From: Amyelois transitella
Taxonomy: Eukaryota; Arthropoda; Insecta; Lepidoptera; Pyralidae
Direction of reading: 5' to 3'
Assembly: GCF_032362555.1 (NCBI RefSeq)
Contig: NC_083536.1
Span: forward strand, 124,001-188,000
DNA length: 64,000 nt
The position numbers were made by a program, and so were the translations under genes. Shown here piece by piece: positions 49,406 to 60,436 of this stretch. A model generated the notes under the pieces. That model worked only from the letters and a program-made list of their open reading frames with translations, ran no database searches and had not been told where the DNA came from. Each line of letters opens with the position of its first letter. Positions within the stretch are counted from its first letter, which is position 1.

Positions 49406-52355
49406 CTCTAAAACGACAATTATGCAAGAAATTGATAACTTTCATACTGCTCAATCGACTTTAACATCTATTGAAGATTTTATTATGAAACCGAATTCTC
49501 TTAACAAATCAGACTTCACTGTCATCACTCAAAACATTCGAAGTATATATAAAAACATCGACGATCTACAAGTAAATATAAGTAATTTTAAACACGATAT
49601 CGATGTACTTGTTTTAACGGAGTGTAGATTAGACCCTAAGAAACCTATGCCTCAAATACGTAATTACTCCTCTTTTTGTACTTCACATCACATTAATCAG
49701 TGCGATGGAGTCACAGCTTTTATAAAAGCTGGACATAAAATGAATGTCACGGAAATAAAATTAACTCATGCTTCGTGTTTGCAAATAACCTTTTCTAACA
49801 TAACTATCTTGGGAATATACCGCTCCCCATCACACCGCAATGTTGAACCCTTTATAAATTCCTTAAGTTCCCACCTTAATAAATTAAATTCTTGTAAAAA
49901 CATTATTATAACCGGTGATATCAATATCAACTTACTTCGTAGACCCGATGAAAAAGAATATGAAATTAAAAACAGATGTCTATATCTGGACATGGTGGTT
50001 TCTCATGGACTTTTTCCTGGTCACTATTTTCCCACTAGAGAGTCCTCTTGCCTGGATCATTTTATCCTCAAACTAGACAGTAGTAAAACCACTGCTCATG
50101 TTACTGTATTTGATTCAAGTATCACAGACCATCGTCTTATATTACTCAAAATGTCTAAAGACACTTGTACCTATAACCTATGTCGAAGTAAAAAGATAAT
50201 AGACTATGAAAAAGCATTAATAAGTTTGAGAGACAGTGACTTTATGAATATAATTAGCTATGACAATCCTTGCATTCTGGTCAATTCTATGATTCAAAAA
50301 GTTAACCTATGTCTATTGAATCACACCACTACTAAATATTTACCATCTAAAGATCACATACTAAAGCCATGGATTACTCCTGGCATTGTACGTTGTATAC
50401 GAAATAGGAATGCTATGCAAAAGAAACTACGCGCGGATCCGTTAAATGAAACTTTAAAAATAACCTACAGAAGGTATAGAAATTTTTGTAATAATTTAAT
50501 TAAGAAGTTAAAGAGAAAGTATGAAAGAAATTTACTAAATAAAAGTAGTAAAAACCCAAAAACGTTATGGAAAGCTATTAATAACATCTCTTATCGTAAT
50601 AATAATAAAATTCAAAACTTAGATTTACTTGATACATACGCAAATCCTCAACAAGCAGTTAATTCTGTCAATGAGTTCTTTGCTAATGTGGGAAAGAATC
50701 TAGCCGAGGATATTCTAAATAAAAAACAAAACACTTCCGATAACATTTATGAGGACGCACCACATTTATCATCTTTTGTTCTAACCGAAACTGACGGTCT
50801 TGAGGTTTATTCTGTTTTAATGAGTCTCAGAACTGATTGTGCTCCTGGATGGGATAATATCCCTACCCTCTTCTTAAAACTTGCCCACGAAATAATTGTT
50901 CCTGTTTTGACACGACTAGCTAATCTATGTTTTGAGCAAGCCGTCTTTCCAAAAGCTCTTAAACGTGCTGTGGTTACCCCTGTGCATAAGAGTGGTGATA
51001 AAAAAGACATGAATAATTTCAGACCCATCTCCGTTCCGTCACCTTTCGCCAAGATACTGGAAAAGCTAATTAATGTAAGACTTCAGCAGTATCTAGAAAA
51101 ATTTAAACTCATTTCTACATCGCAATACGGTTTCAGGCCCAGTATCTCTACTGAAGATGCTGTCTTGGACTTGTCGTCACTTATCGTTCAGACAGTCGAT
51201 CAAGGTAAAAAGTGCGTAACTGCTTTCATAGATCTAAAGAAAGCCTTTGATACTGTCTCCATACCCATTCTTATGCAGAGGATGGAAGCTATTGGTGTAA
51301 GAGGCCTCCCTTTGTCTTTATTCAACGATTTTCTCAGCAATCGTACACAAAGCGTAAAAGTAGGTAATTATATCAGTGAAGAATCTTCTGTTACATTTGG
51401 CGTTCCCCAAGGCAGTGTTCTGGGCCCCACACTCTTCCTTATCTATATAAACTCTCTTTGTAACTTAAAAATTTCAAATGGTAAAGTTTTCTGTTACGCT
51501 GACGACACAGCAATAGTGTTTTCGGGGGATACATGGGACGATGTCCGCAAAAGTACTGAAGAGGGTCTTACTAAGGTAGCCGATTGGCTGAAATGTAATT
51601 TATTAACTTTGAATACTACCAAAACGAATTATGTCACTTTCTCTAACTATAGAAGTTCTCAGCCAGTTAATTTTGAAATAAAATTACATACATGTGGCTC
51701 TGCAAAAATAGATTGTGACTGCGAAACTATCAATAAAACAGATAAAGTCAAATACTTAGGTGTACTTATTGACCAGCGACTTACTTGGCATGACCATCTG
51801 GACCTCGTCATAAGCAGAATTCGCAAAATGATATGGATTTTTAAATCTTTAAGACATGTCGCTAATAAGAAATTATTGAAACAAATTTATTTATCACTTG
51901 TGCAATCCATCATAGTTTACTGTATTCCGGTATGGGGTGGAGCTACTAAAACGAAAATGTTGGAGGTCGAAAGGTCCCAAAGAGCCTTATTAAAAGTTAT
52001 GTGCTTTAAGCCATACACCTTTTCCACTTCTTGTCTATATAGCCTGTGTGATCTACTCACGGTTCGTGGACTATATATTTTGAATACAGTCCTCAAATTC
52101 CATGGTACTGTTCTATTTCAACCAGATTTGTTACGCAGACGACGAAACCATGGCGTTGTCCCACTGCCTATTGTTAAGACCCTTTTTGCAAGACGTCAAT
52201 ACACTCGACAATCGGCACTTCTATATAATAGATTAAATAGAAAAATAAATTTTTACCCCCACATTAAACATAATGCTAAAATAATTTTGGCTACACATTT
52301 AAAATCTCTAAACTACGACGAAATTGAAACCCTGTGTGAACAATTAAACTTATAA
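49398..52355 (+). CDS. LINE-C ORF2: endonuclease and reverse transcriptase
   Basis: 985 aa, ATG at 49398, no stop. The endonuclease (about residues 35-255) has VITQNIRSIY, LTECRLD, GDININ, SCLDHFIL and the TDHR motif. A linker with RYRNFCNNLIKKLKRKYER follows. RT (about 480-770) has AVVTPVHKSGDKKDMNNFRP, YGFRPSISTEDAVLDL, FIDLKKAFDTV, GVPQGSVLGPTLF and CYADDTAIVF. The C-terminal domain has KYLGVLIDQRLTWHDHL. There is no RNase H. All catalytic residues are present. The RT type belongs to the Jockey/CR1 supergroup; the clade is not resolved. Confidence 0.95.
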   Translation: MDSSKTTIMQEIDNFHTAQSTLTSIEDFIMKPNSLNKSDFTVITQNIRSIYKNIDDLQVNISNFKHDIDVLVLTECRLDPKKPMPQIRNYSSFCTSHHINQCDGVTAFIKAGHKMNVTEIKLTHASCLQITFSNITILGIYRSPSHRNVEPFINSLSSHLNKLNSCKNIIITGDININLLRRPDEKEYEIKNRCLYLDMVVSHGLFPGHYFPTRESSCLDHFILKLDSSKTTAHVTVFDSSITDHRLILLKMSKDTCTYNLCRSKKIIDYEKALISLRDSDFMNIISYDNPCILVNSMIQKVNLCLLNHTTTKYLPSKDHILKPWITPGIVRCIRNRNAMQKKLRADPLNETLKITYRRYRNFCNNLIKKLKRKYERNLLNKSSKNPKTLWKAINNISYRNNNKIQNLDLLDTYANPQQAVNSVNEFFANVGKNLAEDILNKKQNTSDNIYEDAPHLSSFVLTETDGLEVYSVLMSLRTDCAPGWDNIPTLFLKLAHEIIVPVLTRLANLCFEQAVFPKALKRAVVTPVHKSGDKKDMNNFRPISVPSPFAKILEKLINVRLQQYLEKFKLISTSQYGFRPSISTEDAVLDLSSLIVQTVDQGKKCVTAFIDLKKAFDTVSIPILMQRMEAIGVRGLPLSLFNDFLSNRTQSVKVGNYISEESSVTFGVPQGSVLGPTLFLIYINSLCNLKISNGKVFCYADDTAIVFSGDTWDDVRKSTEEGLTKVADWLKCNLLTLNTTKTNYVTFSNYRSSQPVNFEIKLHTCGSAKIDCDCETINKTDKVKYLGVLIDQRLTWHDHLDLVISRIRKMIWIFKSLRHVANKKLLKQIYLSLVQSIIVYCIPVWGGATKTKMLEVERSQRALLKVMCFKPYTFSTSCLYSLCDLLTVRGLYILNTVLKFHGTVLFQPDLLRRRRNHGVVPLPIVKTLFARRQYTRQSALLYNRLNRKINFYPHIKHNAKIILATHLKSLNYDEIETLCEQLNL

Positions 52356-52656
52356 ATAATAACGTAAAAAAAAAAAAAAAGAAAAATACACACATTTATA
52401 CCTACACTTACATAAAACAGTTACTTAGTAAAATTGTATTAAACAAAATTAACATTTAGACTCAGTTAATATTTGTACTATTAATAATAATTAAGCTTTA
52501 ATGATGTACTACGTAAACTTAAATACTTGTTGTTATTGAAGAGCGGGATCTCCTAACACAGGTAATTCCTTACTTAAAAGGAGATCTCGGTCACAAATAT
52601 GTTTGATCTAAGTTGGTACAGAAATAAAGAAATTATTTATTTATTATTTATTTATT
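52356..52656 (+). other. LINE-C 3' UTR with hairpin and TTTA tail
   Basis: No gene. GATCTCCT (52547-52554) pairs with AGGAGATC (52579-52586) across a 24-base loop, a candidate RT recognition stem. The element ends in ATTTATTTATT-type repeats at 52634-52656. Confidence 0.6.
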
Positions 52657-52663
52657 TAGTTTT

Positions 52664-52796
52664 ATTTGTTTTTCACATTATGTCAATGTCATTTCTGTAC
52701 ATCTAGTGTCAAATAGATTGTTGAGCAAAAATCACGTCTTTTATTCCAAGAAACTCAAACACAAGCAAATATACACATTTTATAACAATTTCTACA
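52664..52796 (+). repeat. BEL-C 5' LTR, second part
   Basis: 133 bp after the LINE-C duplication; with 47570-47584 it makes the 148-bp LTR. It matches the 3' LTR except C for T at one site (ATCACGTC against ATCATGTC). It ends TTTCTACA and is followed by TGGTCCAAAATCGAG, a likely primer-binding site. Confidence 0.92.
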
Positions 52797-53028
52797 TGGT
52801 CCAAAATCGAGACGGATATCAGCGAAAGACCCAATGTAAGCCGGCCCCCAGGCACCCGACGCCTTGAGAACAATTTCGAAAAACAAAGAGAACAAGCAAG
52901 CGGCCATTACATGTAAATTACAATAAGAGTGAATTTGTTTTATATAATACAATATTGTAATATTACGAGGTACGACAATATATTTGCATTATTTGGTTTA
53001 AAAGACAATATTATCTGTATGCAATACA

Positions 53029-54702
53029 ATGGCTGAAGTAGTGCAAGAATCTTTAAGAATAGTGGAACATATTGTGAGTACCCTACGTAAAACGCAAATT
53101 AATTTAAAAAAATGCCCTAAAGCAAGATTGACACGGAATTATGTTGAATCTCGGATTAAATGTGTTGAAGATCATTGGGAACAATACAAAGAAGCGCATG
53201 CTGACATTTTACGTCATGCAATCAAGGAGAAAACTGAATTGCCGTATTTACAAAGCGATGAGTTCTATGAACACGAGGAATTATACATTTGCTTAAAAAC
53301 CGAGCTTAAAGATTTGCTATCTGGTGAACAAAAACAATCTTTGGCAGCTCCATCATCAATTCCCAGTGATGTACAATCTGCTCGAGTTGTCTTACCTAAA
53401 ATACAATTACCAACTTTTAGTGGGCAATATGAAGACTGGTTATCATTCCACGATTTATTCAACTCCTTGGTACATAATAACACAACATTAACTAAGGTAC
53501 AGAAGTTGCACTATTTAAAAACAAGTCTTAGCGGAGAAGCTGCTTCATTACTCAAACATATACAAGTGACTGAATCTAACTATGAACAAGCTTGGGTGCT
53601 ACTAAAGTCCAGGTATGGCAATAAAAGAATTACAGTTAATTCTATCATGAAAAGGCTATTTTCACAAAAAAGAGTATCTGTTAATACATCAAACCAAATT
53701 AAGAATTTATTGGATACCACATTTGAATGCTTACATCATTTTAATAATTTAGATTTAAATACCGAAAACTGGGATCCATTTATTATATTTCTTATGGTTC
53801 AGAAACTCTTTACAGATACACACAAAGATTGGGAGGAATATGTTAGAAACAATTGTGAAAATCCAGATAGCTTACCATCACTTGAAATGTGTCGCAAATT
53901 CCTTGAAAACCGCTTCCGTACACTTGAACTTGTTGAACCAGCACGACAAAAATCAACCCAAGTCTCAATTAAAGAAAAATCTTTTCATGTTGCCGCAAGT
54001 GTTGAAAAAGCAAAGATTTGTCCATTATGCAACGAGAATCATACACTCAGTCATTGTAAAGAATTTGGAAAACGCACACCTACTCAGAGAAGTGAATACA
54101 TTCAAACAAACAACTTGTGCTTTAATTGCCTTGCATCGGGACACTCTGTGAGGCAATGTCGAGTACCATTATGCTGTAGATTATGCAAAAGGCGCCATCA
54201 TTCTCTTCTTCACGAAAATAGAGAAAGCAATGAGAATTCAGGTGAAACATCGGGCAATACGGAGAAGACTAAACAAACCCATGTAGCACTACATACAAAC
54301 ATAGAGAGCTGCGAAGAAGAAGAAGAAACTGATATTACAATGCTGGCGTCACATGTAGTTACTAAACAAAACACAGCATTATTAGCAACAGCGCTTGTGC
54401 AAGTTCGAAGCGAAGATGACAATATAACTACACTCCGCGCACTAATTGACCCAGGCTCGCAAGCGAGTTTCATAAGCGAGCGAGCTACACAACTGCTTCA
54501 AGTCAAACGGTATCCTGTTAAGGGTACAGTAATAGGCGTTGGTTCTACAAAGGATGATATCAAATATGTTACTCATGTTAATGTAGAATCAAAATGCGAA
54601 TCATTTAGTATGAAGGTCAAAACATATGTTATGTCAAAGCAACTAACCACTAAAATTCCCTCACGATATATCAATGCAAAATGTTGGTCACATTTAAATG
54701 GA
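53029..54702 (+). CDS. BEL-C gag and protease N-terminal part
   Basis: 558 codons from the ATG at 53029 to an in-frame TAA (54703-54705). The gag core has LPKIQLPTFSGQYEDWLSF, HDLFNSLVHNNTTL, KLHYLKTSLSGEAASLL and YEQAWVLLKSRYGN (DUF1759 type). Cysteine clusters follow: CPLCNENHTLSHC, CFNCLASGHSVRQC and CCRLCKRRHHSLLHE. The protease has LRALIDPGSQASFISE with the catalytic Asp in IDPGS. The TAA lies in the protease, and homology continues in the same frame beyond it. Confidence 0.9.
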
Positions 54703-54705
54703 TAA

Positions 54706-55150
54706 GTTCTAGCTGATCCAAGTTATTCTATACCGGGTCCCATAGATTTACTGTTAGGAGTAGATGTTTACGCTCAAATTATACAGCCTGACTTAGTAAA
54801 GGGGTCGCCAGGTTCCCCATGTGCACATAAAACAAATTTAGGTTGGATATTATTTGGGACAGTCGAAGACAAAACACAACCAACATCTGTAATTGTTATG
54901 CATCATCAAATTATAGAAGAAGATTTTTTGAGAACGTTGTGGGAGATAGATAGTGATCTGAAGAGAAAGCAGACAAAGGAAGAACAGCTGTGCGAAGCAT
55001 TTTACGAAAAAACCTATACAAGAAACACTGAAGGAAGATATGTAGTCAAACTTCCTTTTAAATATGACAATTTATTAGCGCCAAATGGTAATACTAGACA
55101 AGTAGCAATGAAACGTTTGTTACAACAAGAAAAGATTACAAAAGTCCCCT
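54706..55150 (+). pseudogene. BEL-C protease end and linker to RT
   Basis: Same frame after the TAA: LADPSYSIPGPIDLLLGVDV, then NLGWILFGTV and FLRTLWEIDSD, CEAFYEKTYTRNTEGRYVVKLPF. Near 55148 a frameshift (KITKVP then TGA) moves coding to the next block. Confidence 0.88.
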
Positions 55151-56773
55151 GATTTAAGAGAAGAATACGAAAAGGGTTTAGAAGAGTACCTGAGAATGGG
55201 GCACATGGAAGAAGTTCCGCAAGACGAATTAGACAATAAATCTGTCTATCTACCGCATCATGCAGTGGTAAGGAGGGACAAAGAGGCTACCAAGGTTAGA
55301 GTGGTATATGACGCCTCCTGTAAAGGTGAAAATGGGATTTCTTTAAATGATGAACTGTTGGTGGGACCAGTTTTACAAGAGGACTTGCGGAGTATAACCA
55401 TGAGATGGCGCATGTACAAGATTTGTTTTGTGAGTGATGTTGTTAAAATGTATCGAATGGTTGTAATGCATAAAGAACATAGAGATTACCACAGGCTGCT
55501 TTGGCGGCGAGTTACAAAACAAGCAGATAATCAAACAAATGGTAACGATGACATTAAAGATTTCAGGTTATGCACGGTTACTTTTGGTACTGCAAGCGCC
55601 CCCTATCTTGCGATCAAGACATTCATGAAAATTGCAGAAGAGGAAGGTGCTATGTACCCAGAAGTTTCTAGAATTATTCGAGAAGATACCTATGTTGATA
55701 ACATAATGTCCGGAATGGACACCGTAGATCAAGCAATACAAGTTAGTAAAGATTTGATAAAGGTTTTACAACGAGGAGGTTTCAAGCTACAAAAATGGGC
55801 ATCCAATAATGCAGATTTTTTGAAATCTCTAAATGCTGAACAAATCACTACTAAAGTAAATTTGGACATGAAGTTGGATGGCATCCTATCATGGAACATC
55901 GGTAATGATGAATTTCAATATCAACTACAATTAGAACCAATGACAGAAAAGGTCACAAAGAGAACTGTACTTTCAGATTTACAAAAAATATTTGATCCTT
56001 TAGGTTGGATTGCACCGACTATTGTCACCGCAAAAATTTTATTTCAAAAGCTTTGGCTAGAAGGTGTTGGTTGGGATGAAGAAGTAAAAAGAGAATTAAA
56101 AGAAGAATGGCAAGCAATTAGAGAAGATTTAGAGAATGTTTGTAAAGTAAAGATTAAACGATGAATAAACACATTGAGCTCTGAAATCAACCAAATTACA
56201 TTACATGGATTTTGTGATGCATCTATAAGGGCATATGCTGCTGTTGTGTATTGCAGAGTTATTACAGAATGCAATGAAGTGAAAACACATCTGATTGCTG
56301 CAAGAACAAAAGTGGCACCTGTTAGAACTGTATCATTGCCACGTCTAGAACTGAGTGGAGCATCATTGTTAGCCAAATTATTGCAAAAGGTAAGTCATGC
56401 CATGAGAGTTCCTCCAAAGAATGTTTTTGCATGGACAGATTCCACAATTGTCCTTGCATGGTTATCTGGAGAACCAAACCGATGGAAACCATTTGTAGCA
56501 AACCGGGTTGTTGAAATAATAGAACAAGTCAGCAGCAATCACTGGTTCCATGTGCAGTCTTCTAGTAACCCAGCAGATGTTGCATCTAGAGGTTCATCTA
56601 TTTCTGAATTACAGCAAAATAATATGTGGTGGTATGGTCCTGCATGGCTTCTGAATGAAAGCATTGAATTCACTAAGCCCTTGACATCGTCAACAGATTT
56701 AAAAAAGAAGAACAATATACAATCTTATTTAAATATTACAACACCAGAGGAGAAATGCATTAAATATGAGAAT
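55151..56773 (+). pseudogene. BEL-C RT, Pao domain and RNase H
   Basis: RT has VYLPHHAVVRRDKEATKVRV, VYDASCKGENGISLNDELL, FVSDVVKMYRMV, FGTASAPYLAIKTFM and DTYVDNIMSG. The last has Asn where BEL RTs have the second Asp of YVDD, so catalysis should be lost. The Pao/A17 segment reads LQKIFDPLGWIAPTIV, then a TGA in place of Trp at 56162-56164. RNase H-like sequence follows with HGFCDASIRAYAAVVY, LPRLELSGASLLAKLL and AWTDSTIVLAWL. A TAA at 56774-56776 ends the block; homology continues in the same frame. Confidence 0.9.
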
Positions 56774-56776
56774 TAA

Positions 56777-58249
56777 GAATCACTTACCGAATTATTGAGA
56801 GTGATAGTACATTGTAAGAGATTTCTAAATAGGAGAAGACATCCAGACAAGTTAAATCACGCTATAACAACAGAAGAAATACAGGACGCGTTAGATATTT
56901 GTATAAAGCAAAGTCAAGAAGAATTCTTAAAATATATTAAAAGGTTAAGGGAAAACAAGATAGTAAGCAAAACAAGCAAGTTAAAGACTTTAAATCCGTA
57001 TATTGATAAAAATAATATACTCAGGGTGGGCGGTCGATTGAGAAACGCAAACGTAGACGAAGATATGAAGCATCCTGTGATTTTAGGCAAAAGGAATGAA
57101 CTGGTACCGTTGATTATAAAGGATGCACACCTGAAAATAATGCATGGAGGTATAAAATTAATGATTACTTACCTGATGAGCAAATACCGGATCATTGGCT
57201 GCAAAGGTTTGGTCAAATATTATATTCATAAATGTCTTACCTGTGCGCGCCAGAGAGCAAATAATACTCAGCAATTGATGGGTGACTTACCTGAATCACG
57301 TGTTACACCTGCACGTCCCTTCTCTCGATGTGGAGTCGACTTTGCTGGACCTGTTCATGTACTTAATCACAAGGGAAGAGGGGCCAAGACTAGTAAGGCC
57401 TATATTTGTATATTTATATGCATGGCGGTGAAAGCAATACATTTGGAGTTGGTGAGCGATTTGACATCAAGCGCATTCATTGCAGCGTTTAAACGATTTG
57501 TTTCGAGAAGAGGTAGGTGTCATGAAATTTGGAGTGACAATAGATCTAATTTTGTGGCATCGGATAAGGAATTGTCAGTCATGTTCAAAGAAAGTGGACT
57601 TGAGATCCCAGGTCAGGTTGCTGATAAACTAGCTAATGAGGGAACACAATGGCATTTTTTACCACCATACAGCCCCAATTTTGCTGGTCTCTGGGAAGCT
57701 GGAGTCAAATCTGTTAAACAGCATCTCCGTAAAACGTTGACTGCTAATTTGACTTTTGAAGAGTTTGCTACAGTGCTTACACAAATCGAAGCCTGTTTAA
57801 ATTCTCGGCCATTGACGCCTATTAGTACGGATGTGGATGTATCAGATGATATCCAGGTGCTCACTCCTGGACATTTCATTTGTGGGGAAGCTTTGGTTAC
57901 AGTTCCAGACCGTGACTACTCTCAAGCTAATATGAACTTATTGACCAGATGGCAACATACTCAAAGACTTGTTCAATTATTTTGGAAACGTTGGCAAACT
58001 GAATATTTGTCACATCTTAATCAGAGGCCAAAATGGTTAAAAAGAATGCCAGAGTTTAAGATTGGTGATATTGTTTTGTTGAAGGAGGAAAACACGCCAC
58101 CAAGCAAGTGGGCTTTGGCACGAATAATGGAAAAACATCCTGGACATGATGACTTAACGAGAGTTTACACTGTACGTTACAATGGGAAGTTAACCAGGCG
58201 ATCCATTTCAAAGTTGTGCCCCTTGCCTATTTCAGTACATGACGAATAG
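56777..58249 (+). pseudogene. BEL-C integrase
   Basis: It begins ESLTELLRVIVHCKRF. The zinc finger reads KIMHGGIKLMITYLMSKYRI and CLTCARQRA. The DDE core has CGVDFAGPVHV, IWSDNRSNFVAS (Asp 2 kept, GT changed to RS) and LWEAGVKSVKQHL (Glu). The C-terminal part has FKIGDIVLLKEENTPPSKWALARI and ends MDE-like at TAG 58247-58249. No stop within 484 codons after the TAA at 56776. Confidence 0.9.
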
Positions 58250-58385
58250 AGTTTTATTATATATTTTTTCTTACATTTATCTTTGAGCATTTTAAACTGA
58301 GCGATTGGATGTTTTGCATTTTATTTTAAGAGAAGTTACTTATATGTTAAGAAAAGGCCTCATAGCCCTTTTGGTGGGCGGTATA
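58250..58385 (+). other. BEL-C 3' non-coding region
   Basis: 136 bp with a GGGCGG near 58375 preceded by purines, a poor polypurine tract. No gene. Confidence 0.4.
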
Positions 58386-58533
58386 TGTTAGTCTAGTTTT
58401 ATTTGTTTTTCACATTATGTCAATGTCATTTCTGTACATCTAGTGTCAAATAGATTGTTGAGCAAAAATCATGTCTTTTATTCCAAGAAACTCAAACACA
58501 AGCAAATATACACATTTTATAACAATTTCTACA
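58386..58533 (+). repeat. BEL-C 3' LTR
   Basis: 148 bp, starting TGTTAGTCTAGT and ending TTTCTACA. One mismatch to the 5' LTR. It is followed by the AAAGG duplication. Confidence 0.95.
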
Positions 58534-59160
58534 AAAGGTCTAACTCCTTTTTCTGAAAATTCGTGTCCCAGAAATTGTATTTCAGTCTTTCTAAACAAAC
58601 ATTTATCTTTTCTTAACACCACATTATTTTCTTCTAAAGTTTCTATCACTTTCTTCAATCTTCTATCATGTTCTTCTATATTCTTCCCATGGATTAATAT
58701 ATCATCAATAAAATTGATGGTTCCTTCACATCCTAACAAGATCCTTTCCAGTGTCTTTTGGAAGATTTCAGGGGCGCATGCTATTCCAAACATTAAACGT
58801 TTATACCTGAACAAACCTTTGCTCGTAATGAAAGTAGTAATGTAGCGACAATCGGGGTGTAGTTCAAGTTGATGAAATGCGTCTTTTATATCCAATTTAC
58901 TAAAATATTTTGCCTCCTTCATTTTGGGTAACAGTTTGTCCATTGTTGGCAATGGGTGGTTTTCTCGTAAGATTGCAGCATTCGCGCGTCTCATGTCGAC
59001 ACACAGTCTAATTTCTCCGTTATCCTTTTGCACCGGCACTATTGGAGACACCCATTTAGACGGACCTTGTACTTCTTCAATAATATCCCTATCTATTAGT
59101 TCTTAAATTTTATTGTCCACTTTTTCTTCTAACGGTATGGGAATTCTTCTTCTTAATTCT
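58534..59160 (-). pseudogene. Gypsy-B reverse transcriptase, first part
   Basis: On the minus strand: SKWVSPIVPVQKDNGEIRLC, VDMRRANAAILRENHPLP, FSKLDIKDAFHQLEL, LMFGIACAPEIFQKTL and NFIDDILIHG (FIDD active site), to GHEFSEKGVRP at the BEL-C duplication. A TAA near 59105 (KVDNKI then ELIDRDIIEE) interrupts the lead-in. The open frame beyond 58534 runs into the BEL-C LTR and is not gypsy. Confidence 0.9.
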
Positions 59161-59600
59161 CAATGGGAAGGTTGAGAAATTGGATGTATTTTATCATCAA
59201 TAGATATGTTGATTTGGACACCTTTAAGCTTAGGAAACGGTGCCTCCATTTCTGTCTGATTTACCTGTAATCCAATCCTGAGAACCCCCATGCTGATAGA
59301 TGTCTCTTTGCCTAATAAATTTCTCGTGCCATCTTTTATCATGTAGAAAGTTGCTTTCTGCGATTTGCTAGCAATCCTAATATTTGGTTCAAAGGACTCA
59401 ATAACATTCAATGGTTGATTGCTTCCGTATCCATAAAATGTTTTATTTGGATTTTCAATTCGATTTTCCATTATTGCATTACTGTCTTTTAAAATTTTCT
59501 ATGTTTTGCTTGTCACTAAATTGCATTTACAGCCTGAGTCGACTAACATATTAACTTTTGTACCCCCAAGTTCACATTCTAACTCATTGTCTTCGTCTAT
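59160..59600 (-). pseudogene. Gypsy-B protease and linker
   Basis: Around 59575-59510 it reads VNMLVDSGCKCNLVTSKT, an aspartic protease DSG site, followed by a TAG and the open block 59471-59160 (FEPNIRIASKSQKATFYMI, NLLGKETSISMGVLRIGL). This order fits the protease-RT linker of gypsy elements. Confidence 0.8.
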
Positions 59601-59729
59601 TCTAAAAACATAGTTTAAGCCGTCTTTCGGTTTACTCCTTGTCTCATTATCTTTATTTTGTCCTTTGAATCTCTTGTTTTCAGTTTTATAATCATTTGTA
59701 TCATTATTTCTTTTTATAGGTATCTAGTC

Positions 59730-60436
59730 CGACAAAACTGACGAAAATGTCCTTTCAAACCACATTTTAGACAATTTTTGTCTTTAGCTGGCAGCTGGCT
59801 CTTTAGCAGTATTTGCTATCTTGAGACCCATGGTTCCTATTTGCACACCTACTACATTCAATGTTACTCCTCCGTTTTTTATAATTTCCTCCGGTACTTC
59901 GTGTTCCTTTTAAATCCACTTTGTTAACTTCTTGGCTTTTATTTGTTTCCTTGCCAAAATCTTCAAGCTGTCGGTTAACTGCCTCAAGAGCGTTAGCTTC
60001 GAATATATAGTGTCAAGTGTTATGGAATCTCCTGTTTGTAATATTTTCTTCCTCAACTTTTTTAACGAACATTTTTCCGTTATTTGATCTATAATTTGTT
60101 CATCTTTATCCTTAAATTGGCATTTATCTGCTTGTTGCCTTAGGCGAACCAGAAATTTTTCGAATTTTTCGTTTGATTCTTGCGTGATTAATCGAAATAA
60201 ATGTCGTTCATAAACTTTATTTTGCTTAGGTGCAAAGTAAGCATCTAGTTTATTTATTGCTGCTTTGAATACGTCTGCGTCGTCCGTACTGGTATCAGGA
60301 ATGTTATAAAATACCTCTTGTAATTCTAAGCCACCGAAATGCAATAGACTAGCTTTCTTCTTTTGGCTTGTATCGATACCCGCAGCGTCTAAATATATAG
60401 AGAGTGCTCGCTTCCAGCGTTCCCACCGTACACTAA
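59730..60436 (-). pseudogene. Gypsy-B gag with zinc knuckles, N-terminus missing
   Basis: From the R1-I junction: RWERWKRALSIYLDAAGI, LLHFGGLELQEVFYNIPD, LDAYFAPKQNKVYERHLF and FLVRLRQQADKC, running to 59910 and then, after a frame change, to a first Cys cluster (CSRCANRNHGSQDSKYC) and a CCHC knuckle (CLKCGLKGHFRQFC) near 59790-59735. The start of gag is cut off at about 60436 by R1-I. Confidence 0.85.

Larger units (their letters stand above)
47585..52656 (+). mobile_element. LINE-C, full-length non-LTR retrotransposon, intact ORFs
   Basis: About 5.07 kb with a 7-bp duplication TAGTTTT (47578-47584 and 52657-52663). The layout is 5' UTR (47585-48190), ORF1 (48191-49066), spacer, ORF2 (49398-52355), 3' UTR and a TTTA-rich tail. 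Both ORFs are open with their catalytic residues, so this copy may still be active. Confidence 0.93.
47570..58533 (+). mobile_element. BEL-C, BEL/Pao LTR retrotransposon with a LINE in its 5' LTR
   Basis: LTRs of 148 bp: the 5' LTR is split into 47570-47584 and 52664-52796 by LINE-C, and the 3' LTR is 58386-58533. They differ at one site. AAAGG flanks the element (47565-47569 and 58534-58538). One gag-pol reading frame has several lesions. Without LINE-C and its duplication the element is about 5.9 kb. Confidence 0.93.
46636..60436 (-). mobile_element. Gypsy-B, degraded Ty3/gypsy element, minus strand
   Basis: Read from right to left: gag (60435-59910), zinc knuckles (about 59870-59735), protease (about 59580-59160), RT (59160-58534 then 47569-47526 and 47377), RNase H (47240-46641). 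BEL-C with LINE-C, and a short retroposon tail, interrupt the RT. Removing BEL-C with one AAAGG restores KGVRPLQKYVSSIQGFRAP. The integrase and LTRs are not seen. Confidence 0.88.

Noticed and set aside
58446..58533. C-terminal end of the Gypsy-B RT frame
   Set aside because: These codons lie in the BEL-C 3' LTR, and true RT coding resumes at 47569.
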